Below, in pieces: positions 16,051-23,357 of a DNA stretch of 64,000 nt (positions are counted from its first letter, which is position 1; each line of letters starts with the position of its first letter). Under the pieces are notes generated by a model. The model was not told the DNA's origin, did not search any database, and saw only the letters and a program-made list of their open reading frames with translations. Location of the stretch: assembly GCA_964354345.1 (NCBI GenBank), contig CAYGZL010000032.1:136479-200478 (forward strand). The letters are read 5' to 3'. The position numbers and the translations under genes were made by a program. The DNA is from CAYGZL01 sp964354345 (lineage in GTDB: Bacteria; Chloroflexota; Anaerolineae; Anaerolineales; UBA4823).

Positions 16051-17916
16051 TCACTCTAGATGATCCTTGATCGTCTGCGCCAGTTTTGCGGTAATTCCAG
16101 TTACTGCGGTCAGCTCCTCGATCGAGGCATCTATTATATCTTCAATCGAGCCAAAGCGCTTTAGCAATACATTCCGGCGCGCCGGTCCGATGCCTGGCAC
16201 ACCATCTAAACGGGAGGCGATGCCAGTCTTGGTGCGCAACTTGCGATGGGATGTTATGGCGAAGCGATGTGCTTCGTCACGCACCCGCTGAATCAAGTAT
16301 AAACCCTGGGAATGGCGCGGCAGAACCAAGGCATTTTGTCGCCCGGGCAAGAAAAGCTCTTCGTTTTGTTTGGCCAACCCCACCACAGGAACTATACCAG
16401 CCAGCTCAAATCGTTCTAACACCGCCACGGCCCGACCTAATTGTCCCTTGCCACCATCTACCATCAACAAGTCAGGCAGACGTGCAAAGGCCTCATCCGG
16501 TTTCTTACCCGGTGAATCGGATTGCTCTTGAGCGGCTTTCCAACGATTCATGCGCCGCGTTAAAACCTCCTCCATACTGGCAAAATCATCCGGTCCAGAA
16601 ACACTGCGAATATTAAAATGACGGTAAAGCTTCTTTTTCGGTACACCCTGTTCAAAAACAATCATACTGCCAACAGCAGCCGTTCCCTGAGTATTGGAGA
16701 TATCATAGCATTCGATCCGACCAATCGGATTTGCTAATTCAAGCGCAGTCTGGAGCTCGGCCAGGGCTTGTTCCTGGCGGTGGCGGTCCGATTCCCACTG
16801 CGCCATCAAAGAACGCAATGTCTCGGAGGCATTATCAGCCGCCATCTGGATCAACTCTTGCTGTTGACCATGATGCGGTACAAGAATTTCTACCATACCG
16901 CTGCCGCGCTTCTGACTGAGCCACTGTTTGATGATCTGCGCTTCTTCGACTTCTTGCGGTAACAACACCTGAGCAGGAACAGTCAAGGACTGGTCATAGA
17001 ATTGCTTGATGAACTCAGCCATCACTGCCGAGTCTGGTGTATCTTCGGCCCCCTCTAACAAGAAATAATCTCTGCCAATTAGTTTTCCACCGCGGATAAA
17101 GAACACCTGCACACAGGCCTCGCCGTTCGAACGCGCCATGGCCAGCACATCCGAATCAGCATAATCCGCTGAAAAGACCACCTTCTGACGTTCAACCACG
17201 CTTTCGATGGCACGGATTTTATCGCGCATTACAGCAGCGCGTTCAAATTGTAGTTGCTCAGACGATTGCTCCATCTCAAGCCGCATTCGGGATGTGATCT
17301 CTTCTGTATGCCCCTCCAAGAAATGACACAGATCTTCGATCATCTGGCGATATTGCACCTGATCGACTTTTCCAATGCAGGGTGCACAGCACAGCTTAAT
17401 ATCAAAATACAGGCAGGCGCGTTCGTCTTTGCCGGTAATTTCCCGGTCGCAAGACAGATAAGGGAATATTCGCCGTAACACATCGAGAGTCTGATGGACT
17501 GCCCAGACACCCGTATACGGTCCGTAATAGCGTGAGCCATCCTGTACAACCAGGCGGGTAACAGTAATTTTCGGGAAAGACTCTCCCCAATGAACCTTTA
17601 GATAAGGATAGCGCTTATCGTCTTTCAACCGTACGTTGTAATGCGGGCGGTGCTTTTTAATCAGGTTCATCTCCAGGATCAGCGCCTCCAATTCGGAGCC
17701 AACAACAATCCATTCGATGTCCACGATTTTCCGCGCCAGTTGGGAAATTTTAGCTGTGTTCAACGTACCGATGTGAAAATACGAACGCACCCGGTTACGT
17801 ATATTAACCGCCTTCCCCACATAAATAACTTTGCCTGTTGCGTCCTTCATGATGTAACAACCAGGCTTGGTCGGTAAAGTAGCCAAAATACCCGTCAGGT
17901 GTTCCGTTGCTTTCAT
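16051..17916 (-). CDS. uvrC: excinuclease ABC subunit C
   Basis: Nucleotide-excision-repair endonuclease making the dual incision with UvrB. It has the N-terminal GIY-YIG domain (GCYIMKDATGKVIYVGKAVNIRNRVRSYF, about 18-47), Cys-rich region CLYFDIKLCCAPCIG, UvrB-binding helical hairpin (about 203-240), RNase H-like C-terminal nuclease (RIECYDISNTQGTAAVGSMIVFE, LPDLLMVDGGKGQL) and tandem helix-hairpin-helix (LDGVPGIGPARRNVLLKRFGS). 621 residues is normal. No Shine-Dalgarno precedes the ATG; TAGAAT ends 9 bases upstream. It is followed by the 40-residue membrane protein gene in the same transcript. Confidence 0.95.
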   Translation of the reverse strand: MKATEHLTGILATLPTKPGCYIMKDATGKVIYVGKAVNIRNRVRSYFHIGTLNTAKISQLARKIVDIEWIVVGSELEALILEMNLIKKHRPHYNVRLKDDKRYPYLKVHWGESFPKITVTRLVVQDGSRYYGPYTGVWAVHQTLDVLRRIFPYLSCDREITGKDERACLYFDIKLCCAPCIGKVDQVQYRQMIEDLCHFLEGHTEEITSRMRLEMEQSSEQLQFERAAVMRDKIRAIESVVERQKVVFSADYADSDVLAMARSNGEACVQVFFIRGGKLIGRDYFLLEGAEDTPDSAVMAEFIKQFYDQSLTVPAQVLLPQEVEEAQIIKQWLSQKRGSGMVEILVPHHGQQQELIQMAADNASETLRSLMAQWESDRHRQEQALAELQTALELANPIGRIECYDISNTQGTAAVGSMIVFEQGVPKKKLYRHFNIRSVSGPDDFASMEEVLTRRMNRWKAAQEQSDSPGKKPDEAFARLPDLLMVDGGKGQLGRAVAVLERFELAGIVPVVGLAKQNEELFLPGRQNALVLPRHSQGLYLIQRVRDEAHRFAITSHRKLRTKTGIASRLDGVPGIGPARRNVLLKRFGSIEDIIDASIEELTAVTGITAKLAQTIKDHLE

Positions 17917-18000
17917 AGCAGATCGATTCTATCAAGATTAATTAGATGGTGGTAGAGGAGAAGACTCAATATCTACCTATCCGTGATACCGAAACAATTT

Positions 18001-18006
18001 TATAAT
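18001..18006 (+). promoter_or_regulatory. TATAAT box 6 bases before the pncC start codon
   Basis: A consensus TATAAT is followed by 6 bases and then the ATG at 18013. There is no ribosome binding site between them, implying a leaderless transcript. No convincing -35 hexamer is seen. Confidence 0.5.
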
Positions 18007-18012
18007 CATGTC

Positions 18013-18495
18013 ATGGAGCAAAAAACCCTTGAGATTGTTGTGGGTGATTTATTACGCCGAGCTGGGTTACACCTGGCGACAGCCGAGTCCTGCACGGGTG
18101 GGCTAATTAGCCATCGCATCACAAATGTCCCCGGATCATCAGATTATTACCTGGGCGGTGTAATCGCCTATGCGAATGACGTCAAGATACACCTGTTAGG
18201 AGTCAGCCAGGCTACATTAACACAACACGGCGCGGTCAGTCGTGAGACAACTCTTGAAATGGCACGCGGAGTTCAACACCTACTAGAGGCCGACATCGGT
18301 CTGTCCGTAAGCGGTATCGCAGGACCAGGAGGCGGAACGCTTGAGAAACCGGTTGGCCAGACATGGATTGGTTTGAATGCTGAAGGCTACTCACAAGCCT
18401 GGTGCTATCTCTGGCCAGGAGATCGTTTGAGTGTCAAAACCCAAACCGCGGAACAAGCTTTACGCTTACTGATGGATTACCTGAGAAGGCTTTAG
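18013..18495 (+). CDS. pncC: CinA C-terminal domain protein, nicotinamide-nucleotide amidohydrolase (PncC)
   Basis: Predicted to deamidate NMN to nicotinate mononucleotide in pyridine-nucleotide salvage. The 160 residues are essentially one CinA_C domain: LATAESCTGGLISHRITNVPGSSDYYLGGVIAYANDVK, GAVSRETTLEMARG and LSVSGIAGPGGGTLEKPVGQTWIGL. The ATG at 18013 is chosen over an in-frame GTG at 17983 because family members begin just before the EIVVGDLLRRAGL helix and because the TATAAT box overlaps the longer version. There is no N-terminal MoCF-like domain, so this is the stand-alone form. A small orphan gene follows 6 bases later. Confidence 0.88.
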   Translation: MEQKTLEIVVGDLLRRAGLHLATAESCTGGLISHRITNVPGSSDYYLGGVIAYANDVKIHLLGVSQATLTQHGAVSRETTLEMARGVQHLLEADIGLSVSGIAGPGGGTLEKPVGQTWIGLNAEGYSQAWCYLWPGDRLSVKTQTAEQALRLLMDYLRRL

Positions 18496-18501
18496 CCCAT
18501 C

Positions 18502-18738
18502 ATGGATAAAATTGAAGTCACTGTCCGGTTTGATCTGCAAGGCCAAATCACCCCGATAAACTTTACCTGGAAAGACCAAACATATCCGGTGATATCAACA
18601 GGACGGCGTTGGTCAGATGGACAGACCATCCATATTCTGGTCATGATTCCCAGCCAACGGATCTTCGAACTCGTTTATGCCCCCATAGAGAGCTATTGGT
18701 ATTTATTGTCTGTTGGCCTGGAGCGATCCGCAATCTGA
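18502..18738 (+). CDS. 78-residue protein of unknown function
   Basis: It starts 6 bases after the pncC stop and probably shares its message. The sequence is predicted beta-rich: VTVRFDLQGQITPINFTWKDQTYPV, GRRWSDGQTIHILVM and RIFELVYAPIESYWYLLSV. It resembles small barrel-like proteins found in Chloroflexota, but I cannot name a family. No signal peptide, membrane helix or Cys cluster. The gene is credible because of spacing and coding-like composition. Confidence 0.6.
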   Translation: MDKIEVTVRFDLQGQITPINFTWKDQTYPVISTGRRWSDGQTIHILVMIPSQRIFELVYAPIESYWYLLSVGLERSAI

Positions 18739-18760
18739 CAGGGGTCTTTTAGAATCACCA

Positions 18761-18782
18761 GCCGGTGAGAGGTCCCACCGGC
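18761..18782. terminator. hairpin between convergent genes
   Basis: GCCGGTG and CACCGGC form a 7-bp stem with an 8-base loop between the 78-residue gene and the end of metG. There is no T-run on either side, so it is at best a weak intrinsic terminator or a 3'-end stabiliser. Confidence 0.4.
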
Positions 18783-18799
18783 CGGGAAAATTATCCGTT

Positions 18800-20587
18800 T
18801 CAGGCTGTACCTAAGCGAGCCCTCTCTTCGGCAGCCACACCTGGTTCTAGCTTACGGAACAGCGGCGCAGGTTGTCTTAGCGCCTGTCCGGGCTGGAGTT
18901 GGCTGGGTTGCCAGGCGCCGTTTGCCTCCCCTGAGCGGTACCGTAAAACCGTATGGTCTCCAAGCGCATCAGAATAGGTTTCAACGAACTGTTGCCCGAA
19001 CAAGGGCTGGGTATATCCGAAGTAAGTGTGTAACCTTTCGGAGGTAAATGGCAAGAACGGCGCCAACAATATCTTGAGCGAGTCGATCGCTCGTAATCCG
19101 GTATAAATACTCTTTGCCGCAGCTTCACGATCACTTTTGATTTCAAACCAGGGCGCTGCCTTATCCAAATACTTGTTAACTTCGCCAGCCAGGCGAAAAG
19201 CCTCAATTAAAGCAGCTCGCAGTCGAACCGCGCTTAGATGATCGCCAACACTTTGGAAACCCTTTTCAACCACAGACAATATTTCCTTGTCGGCAGGTCG
19301 CAGTTCTCCAGGTGTAGGGACTTGCCCTTGCCAGGTCCGATAGGCGAACGATAGAACCCGGTTAGCCAGATTTCCCCAGGTTGCCACCAGTTCATCATTG
19401 TTGCGGCGAACGAAGTCGTCCCAATCCCAGTCGGTATCCTTACTCTCGGGCATATTGATCGTCAGGTAATAGCGCAACGGATCTGGATCATAACGGGAGA
19501 GAAAATCCAACCCCCATACCCCCCAATTCCGGCTCCCGGAAATTTTCTTGCCTTCCATATTTAAAAACTCGTTGGCTGGCACATCATAAGGCAGGGTCAG
19601 ATGAGTTCCTTCTCGTTCATCGTAATATCTGCCAAACCATTCACCAACTCCTGCGAGTTGGGCTGGCCAAATCACTGCATGGAAAGGGATGTTATCTTTG
19701 CCAATAAAATAGTATGCCCGCGCCTGTGGATTCAACCACCACTGCTCCCAGGCATCCGGCTGACCGATGATTTGTGCCCATTCAATTGCCGCAGACAGGT
19801 AGCCAATAACTGCTTCAAACCACACATACAGACATTTACCCTCCCAGCCCTCCACCGGAACAGGGATACCCCAATCCAGGTCGCGCGTAATTGGTCGACC
19901 GTGCAATCCTTCAGCCAGGATTTGCCCCAGCGATTGGCGCAACACATTTGGCCTCCAGTAGCCTTCTCGCTGGCGGAGAAAATTAATCACAGTCTCTTGT
20001 AAAGCCCCTAAATCCAGGTAGAAATGCTGGGTTTCCTTTAATATTGGCGTCGAACCATCCATCTTGGAACGAGGTTGAACCAACAAGGTTGCATCCAACA
20101 GGTTGCCGCAGCCATCACACTGGTCACCGCGGGCGTTCGGATAACCGCAAAAATAGCAAGTCCCTTCTACATAACGATCCGGCAAGAACCGCCCCTGGGA
20201 AGGAGCATACCATTGTTGTTGCCGATCGGCATACAGATAACCTCTTTTTTGGAGCGCCAGAAAGATTGATTGAGAGACCTTGAAATGGTTTGCGGTATGG
20301 GTGCTGGTATATAGATCGTATGTCAGGCCTAGTTTTTGGAAAAGCTCCAAAAAACCAGCATGGTACTTTTGATACACCTCCAGCGCAGTTGTCTTTTCGA
20401 CATCCGCCCGAACGGTTACAGGCGTACCATGCGCATCCGATCCAGATACCATGATCACCCGGTTACCTGCCAGGCGGTGATAACGCGCAAAAATATCCGC
20501 CGGTAAATAAGAACCAGTGATATTACCAACATGAATTAGGGAATTGGCATACGGCCAGGCCACTGCAACCAGGATATTGTCTGCCAT
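18800..20587 (-). CDS. metG: methionyl-tRNA synthetase
   Basis: Class I synthetase charging tRNA-Met. The Rossmann core begins VAVAWPYANSLIHVGNITGSYLPADIFARYHRL with a HIGH-type motif. The knuckle CYFCGYPNARGDQCDGCG (about 142-159) binds zinc. The KMSKS site reads GKKISGSRNW (about 343-352), a variant seen in some MetG lineages. The anticodon-binding alpha-helical domain follows. The 595-residue protein lacks a C-terminal tRNA-binding EMAP domain. GGAGG lies 7 bases before the ATG. Upstream lie a promoter, a Met-rich mini-ORF and a terminator hairpin, suggesting attenuation control. Confidence 0.95.
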   Translation of the reverse strand: MADNILVAVAWPYANSLIHVGNITGSYLPADIFARYHRLAGNRVIMVSGSDAHGTPVTVRADVEKTTALEVYQKYHAGFLELFQKLGLTYDLYTSTHTANHFKVSQSIFLALQKRGYLYADRQQQWYAPSQGRFLPDRYVEGTCYFCGYPNARGDQCDGCGNLLDATLLVQPRSKMDGSTPILKETQHFYLDLGALQETVINFLRQREGYWRPNVLRQSLGQILAEGLHGRPITRDLDWGIPVPVEGWEGKCLYVWFEAVIGYLSAAIEWAQIIGQPDAWEQWWLNPQARAYYFIGKDNIPFHAVIWPAQLAGVGEWFGRYYDEREGTHLTLPYDVPANEFLNMEGKKISGSRNWGVWGLDFLSRYDPDPLRYYLTINMPESKDTDWDWDDFVRRNNDELVATWGNLANRVLSFAYRTWQGQVPTPGELRPADKEILSVVEKGFQSVGDHLSAVRLRAALIEAFRLAGEVNKYLDKAAPWFEIKSDREAAAKSIYTGLRAIDSLKILLAPFLPFTSERLHTYFGYTQPLFGQQFVETYSDALGDHTVLRYRSGEANGAWQPSQLQPGQALRQPAPLFRKLEPGVAAEERARLGTA

Positions 20588-20632
20588 GATAGACCTCCAG
20601 TTCTTCCATTTACTAAGTTCATCCCATAGAAA

Positions 20633-20660
20633 GCGGGCTGTCCTGTGGTGGACAGCCCGC
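20633..20660 (-). terminator. intrinsic terminator / attenuator hairpin in the metG leader
   Basis: On the minus strand GCGGGCTGTCC and GGACAGCCCGC form a perfect 11-bp GC-rich stem around a 6-base loop, followed by TTTCT. It sits 46 bases before the metG ATG and after the small Met-rich ORF. The short, imperfect U-tract would make termination conditional rather than complete. Confidence 0.65.
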
Positions 20661-20728
20661 GGCGATATTTAAATCCTTATCGAACTACCTTCGCCCTACA
20701 GACAGCTGACCATACGGACGCGTTAAGA

Positions 20729-20797
20729 CTAGCCCATGCTGCGCATTAACATCGAGCGCAGAGTCATCCGTCGGTTCAGGGAGAAGAAAACAGTCAT
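20729..20797 (-). CDS. putative Met-rich leader peptide of metG (22 residues)
   Basis: A small ORF with ATG at 20797 and TAG at 20729-20731. GAGAGG lies 9 bases before the ATG. Besides the initiator, four of the residues between 11 and 21 are Met (MTLRSMLMRSM). The ORF lies between a consensus promoter and a terminator hairpin, and the next gene is methionyl-tRNA synthetase. This matches the logic of ribosome-mediated attenuation: low Met-tRNA stalls the ribosome at Met codons and changes leader folding. Part of the coding sequence (CTGCGC...GCGCAG) can itself form a hairpin with Met codons in its loop. Confidence 0.55.
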   Translation of the reverse strand: MTVFFSLNRRMTLRSMLMRSMG

Positions 20798-20825
20798 CTT
20801 CGATAACCTCTCAAATATAGAGGTT

Positions 20826-20854
20826 AGTTTAAGGCCGCCTGGTTAATTTGTCAA
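20826..20854 (-). promoter_or_regulatory. metG: sigma-70 promoter of the metG leader
   Basis: TTGACA, exactly 17 bases, TAAACT on the minus strand, starting 14 bases after the yceD stop. Predicted transcription start about 20819, giving a leader of about 230 bases before metG. Confidence 0.75.
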
Positions 20855-20867
20855 GGAGAAACGCGGT

Positions 20868-21374
20868 CTATTGTAATAATGCTAAACCGCTCAGATGAGG
20901 TTCTATCTCCTCATCATCATGATGACAGGTGGATTCGCTTAAATCGTTGCCACAGATCGGACAAAGCCCCTTACAATCTGATTGGCAGATTGGGCTCATT
21001 GGAAAAGCCAGAATCATTTCTTCGCGAACCAGTGGCTCCAGATCGATTTTGCCTGTCTCAGGCACCAACAAACCTGAATCAGTTATGGAGTTCGGCGTAA
21101 AGGCATACAATTCGGTAAAATCAATATTCAACGACTGATCAAAATCCTTGAGACAACGCCCACATTCCACTGTTGAAAATGCATTCAATTTCATCTGCAA
21201 CAAAAGACCTTGAGCCGTCCGAGTTACCCGGGCAACGCCAGTCAGGTTGCGTAAATCCAGATCGGGATGCAGGTGAATTTCGGGAAAATCAAATGGAAAT
21301 TCCCGACTATAACCGGCAGTTTCGTGGATAATAAAGCCAACGTTAAGCTTCAGTGCATCACGTGGTGTATACAT
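20868..21374 (-). CDS. YceD / DUF177 family protein
   Basis: 168 residues of the YceD family, usually encoded next to rpmF and implicated in large-subunit rRNA accumulation. The core is VECGRCLKDFDQSLNIDFTELYAF and LDLEPLVREEMILAFPMSPICQSDCKGLCPICGNDLSESTCHHDDEE, in which Cys pairs suggest a metal site. Notably rpmF does not follow: the downstream sequence holds the metG leader instead. A TATAAT box ends 7 bases before the ATG with no Shine-Dalgarno, suggesting a leaderless message. Confidence 0.85.
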   Translation of the reverse strand: MYTPRDALKLNVGFIIHETAGYSREFPFDFPEIHLHPDLDLRNLTGVARVTRTAQGLLLQMKLNAFSTVECGRCLKDFDQSLNIDFTELYAFTPNSITDSGLLVPETGKIDLEPLVREEMILAFPMSPICQSDCKGLCPICGNDLSESTCHHDDEEIEPHLSGLALLQ

Positions 21375-21381
21375 CGGTCGG

Positions 21382-21387
21382 ATTATA
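21382..21387 (-). promoter_or_regulatory. TATAAT box 7 bases before the yceD start codon
   Basis: Consensus -10 hexamer on the minus strand separated from the ATG at 21374 by 7 bases, with no ribosome binding site. This predicts a leaderless yceD transcript, divergent from rdgB, which has a strong GGAGGAGG site. Confidence 0.5.
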
Positions 21388-21426
21388 ACATATGGCTACT
21401 ATACTTCGATCGGAGGAGGTTAATCC

Positions 21427-22032
21427 ATGCGTTTATTGCTAGCCAGTACGAACAAAGGGAAACAGCGCGAAATCCAGGCGCTACTCCAAGGCCTGGGGGT
21501 TGAGTTAATCACCCCCGACCAGCTTGGCCTGGAATTAGAGGTCGTAGAAGATGGGCAAACTTACGCCGAGAATGCCGCGCACAAAGCCGTAGCTTTTATG
21601 CGGACCTCAGGGTTGGCGACACTGGCAGATGATTCTGGATTAGAAGTAGATGCCCTGAATGGGTTGCCCGGTTTGCATTCGGCACGATTTGTTCCCCATC
21701 CAGGGGCTACGGATGCCGACCGGCGCAAACTTGTACTCGAAAAGCTCCAAGGCTACCCCCGTCCCTGGACAGCCCGCTTCCGTTGCGTGATTGCATTGGC
21801 GACGCCGGCTGGCCAGGTCTATACCGCTGAAGGGGTTTGTCCAGGAGAAATTATTCCCCATGAACGTGGGCATAATGGATTTGGTTATGATCCCATCTTT
21901 TGGCTGCCTGATATTGACCGGACCATGGCAGAGTTAGAAATGGTCGAGAAAAACCAGCTAAGCCATCGTGCCCGAGCGGTTATCGCCTCGCGACACATCC
22001 TGGCTCAATTGATTGCCAGTCACCCGGGCTGA
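21427..22032 (+). CDS. rdgB: XTP/dITP diphosphatase (RdgB/HAM1)
   Basis: House-cleaning pyrophosphatase hydrolysing dITP, XTP and ITP to monophosphates. ASTNKGKQREIQALL gives the nucleotide-binding SxNxxK motif, and LADDSGLEVDALNGLPGLHSARF the catalytic acidic loop. GHNGFGYDPIFWLPD and LSHRARAV are further signatures. 201 residues is typical. GGAGGAGG lies 7-8 bases upstream of the ATG. An alpha/beta hydrolase gene follows 18 bases later. Confidence 0.94.
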   Translation: MRLLLASTNKGKQREIQALLQGLGVELITPDQLGLELEVVEDGQTYAENAAHKAVAFMRTSGLATLADDSGLEVDALNGLPGLHSARFVPHPGATDADRRKLVLEKLQGYPRPWTARFRCVIALATPAGQVYTAEGVCPGEIIPHERGHNGFGYDPIFWLPDIDRTMAELEMVEKNQLSHRARAVIASRHILAQLIASHPG

Positions 22033-22050
22033 TTTTAAATTGAGGATCAA

Positions 22051-22839
22051 ATGCATCTCGAATCTGGAATCTTCTACAATGTTTACGAATCCGGAGCATA
22101 TTACAACAACCCACCCGTGATATTGATCCACGGCGCGGCTGGGATTCATCTCTCCTGGCCGCCCCAAATCCGTCGTTTGACTGGTTTTAAGACCTATGCT
22201 TTGGACCTGCCAGGACATGGTCAATCCCAGGGCCCTGGCCTTGACTCCATTCAAGGATATGCTAAATTGATCGGTATTTGGGCAAGACAACTAAACCTTG
22301 CGCCTGCTATTCTTATCGGACATTCCATGGGTGGCGCTATCGCTCTCACATTGGCCAGCGAATATCCTGAACAGGTGCGCGGGCTGGTGTTGGTGGGGGT
22401 TAGCTCCCGCTTACAAGTTGCCCCTGCCTTATTAGAGGCCATCACCGATCCAACCCGTTTCTCAGAAGCCATCCACACTCTCATCGCCTGGTCCTTCAGC
22501 CGAAGCGCCGATCCCCGCACGATTGCGCTGGTCACCCGGCAGATGACCCTGACCCAACCTGAAGTTCTGCAACGAGATTTTTTGGCCTGCAACGCTTTCG
22601 ATATCACAGATCGATTACCTGCAATCCAGCAGCCAGTTCTGGTAATCTGCGGCTCAGCCGATCGAATGACTCCCCTGCGCCATTCAGAATTTTTAGCCAA
22701 CCAACTGCCACATGCGTGTTTGGAAATCATTTCTGATACCGGGCATATGACGATGTTGGAGGCGCCTCAGGTGGTCGCCTCCGCCTTATACGGTTTTTTA
22801 GAAAAAATCAAAACCCCAGGGGGTATGCAATCAGAATAA
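22051..22839 (+). CDS. alpha/beta-fold hydrolase
   Basis: 262 residues with the alpha/beta-hydrolase layout: oxyanion strand VILIHGAAGIHLSWPPQIR (about 24-42), ALDLPGHGQSQGPG, nucleophile elbow LIGHSMGGAIAL (Ser about 92), acid in VICGSADRMTPL and His in DTGHMTMLEAP near the C-terminus. The complete triad argues for an active esterase, lipase or related hydrolase of the cytoplasm; the substrate is not predictable. It probably shares a transcript with rdgB. Confidence 0.85.
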   Translation: MHLESGIFYNVYESGAYYNNPPVILIHGAAGIHLSWPPQIRRLTGFKTYALDLPGHGQSQGPGLDSIQGYAKLIGIWARQLNLAPAILIGHSMGGAIALTLASEYPEQVRGLVLVGVSSRLQVAPALLEAITDPTRFSEAIHTLIAWSFSRSADPRTIALVTRQMTLTQPEVLQRDFLACNAFDITDRLPAIQQPVLVICGSADRMTPLRHSEFLANQLPHACLEIISDTGHMTMLEAPQVVASALYGFLEKIKTPGGMQSE

Positions 22840-22874
22840 TAAGCGCAGTTTCAGATGACTGTTAAAAAAAGGTC

Positions 22875-22903
22875 TTGCCGATTCAATGCAGTCCAGGTAT
22901 AAT
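22875..22903 (+). promoter_or_regulatory. promoter of tRNA-Val
   Basis: TTGCCG, 17 bases, perfect TATAAT. The mature tRNA starts 12 bases after the -10 box, so the primary transcript has a 5' extension of only a few bases. Confidence 0.65.
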
Positions 22904-22914
22904 CCTATCCTCTC

Positions 22915-22988
22915 GGGCGGGTAGCTCAGTTGGTTAGAGCACTGCTTTGACATAGCAGAGGTCGTAGGTTCGAGCCCTATTCCGCCCA
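22915..22988 (+). tRNA. tRNA-Val (GAC anticodon)
   Basis: A 74-base cloverleaf. The acceptor stem is GGGCGGG paired with TTCCGCCC, the D arm GCTCAGTTGGTTAGAGC, and the anticodon stem CTGCT/AGCAG closes a TTGACAT loop with anticodon GAC (reads GUC/GUU). The T arm has loop TTCGAGC. The discriminator is A and CCA is not encoded. It stands alone, directly upstream of the threonine T-box leader, with no terminator between them. Confidence 0.95.
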
Positions 22989-23004
22989 CTTGTAGTATAA
23001 TTAT

Positions 23005-23293
23005 ATAAAGGCGATGACCGGGACGAGTAACCGAATGGTGAAACTGACAGGGAGAGGAGATCAGCGACTGAAAGTCTCCTTCAGATCACAACGGCGAAAA
23101 CCACCCGAGAGCATGAACCCTAACCAGGCACAAATCCTGCAGTAAGGTAAACGGTTGACCCCGTTATCAGTCGTAATGAGATTTTCGAGGAAAATTTCCA
23201 GCCGATGTTAATAACCGGATGGACCTTGGAAAATCTGGGTGGAACCGCGTGATGAAACTCTCGCCCCAGGTAGGACGAGAGTTTTTCATTTTT
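23005..23293 (+). ncRNA. T-box riboswitch (tRNA-Thr responsive) upstream of thrS
   Basis: The conserved T-box core TGGGTGGAACCGCG lies at 23236-23249, directly before a terminator, the canonical arrangement in which the UGGN bulge pairs with the acceptor end of uncharged tRNA. Stem I begins around GCGATGACC with the GAGTAA kink-turn element at about 23020. A GA-ACC-C segment at 23115-23120 fits the specifier loop with the Thr codon ACC at 23117-23119. Uncharged tRNA-Thr would stabilise the antiterminator and switch thrS on. A TATAAT at 22996-23001 could be the promoter, although no good -35 is seen; read-through from the tRNA promoter is the alternative. Confidence 0.93.
23255..23293 (+). terminator. 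T-box regulated terminator
   Basis: AAACTCTCG and CGAGAGTTT form a 9-bp stem with a 12-base loop, followed by TTCATTTTT. It overlaps the 3' side expected for the mutually exclusive antiterminator. Confidence 0.85.
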
Positions 23294-23298
23294 AACTA

Positions 23299-23339
23299 GT
23301 CCAGACCTTTAGGGTTTTAGAAACACTATAGGTCTAGAC
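23299..23339 (+). other. second stem-loop between T-box terminator and thrS
   Basis: GTCCAGACCT and AGGTCTAGAC can pair (two mismatches at the same level) around a 21-base AT-rich loop, 18 bases before the thrS ATG and just in front of its AAAGGAG ribosome site. It could stabilise the processed mRNA 5' end or tune translation. No family is recognised. Confidence 0.35.
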
Positions 23340-23357
23340 CACGAAAGGAGTAGCAAG

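Noticed and set aside
22251..22730. 159-codon minus-strand open frame in the alpha/beta hydrolase gene
   Set aside because: Shadow of a gene with a complete catalytic triad; no homology seen.
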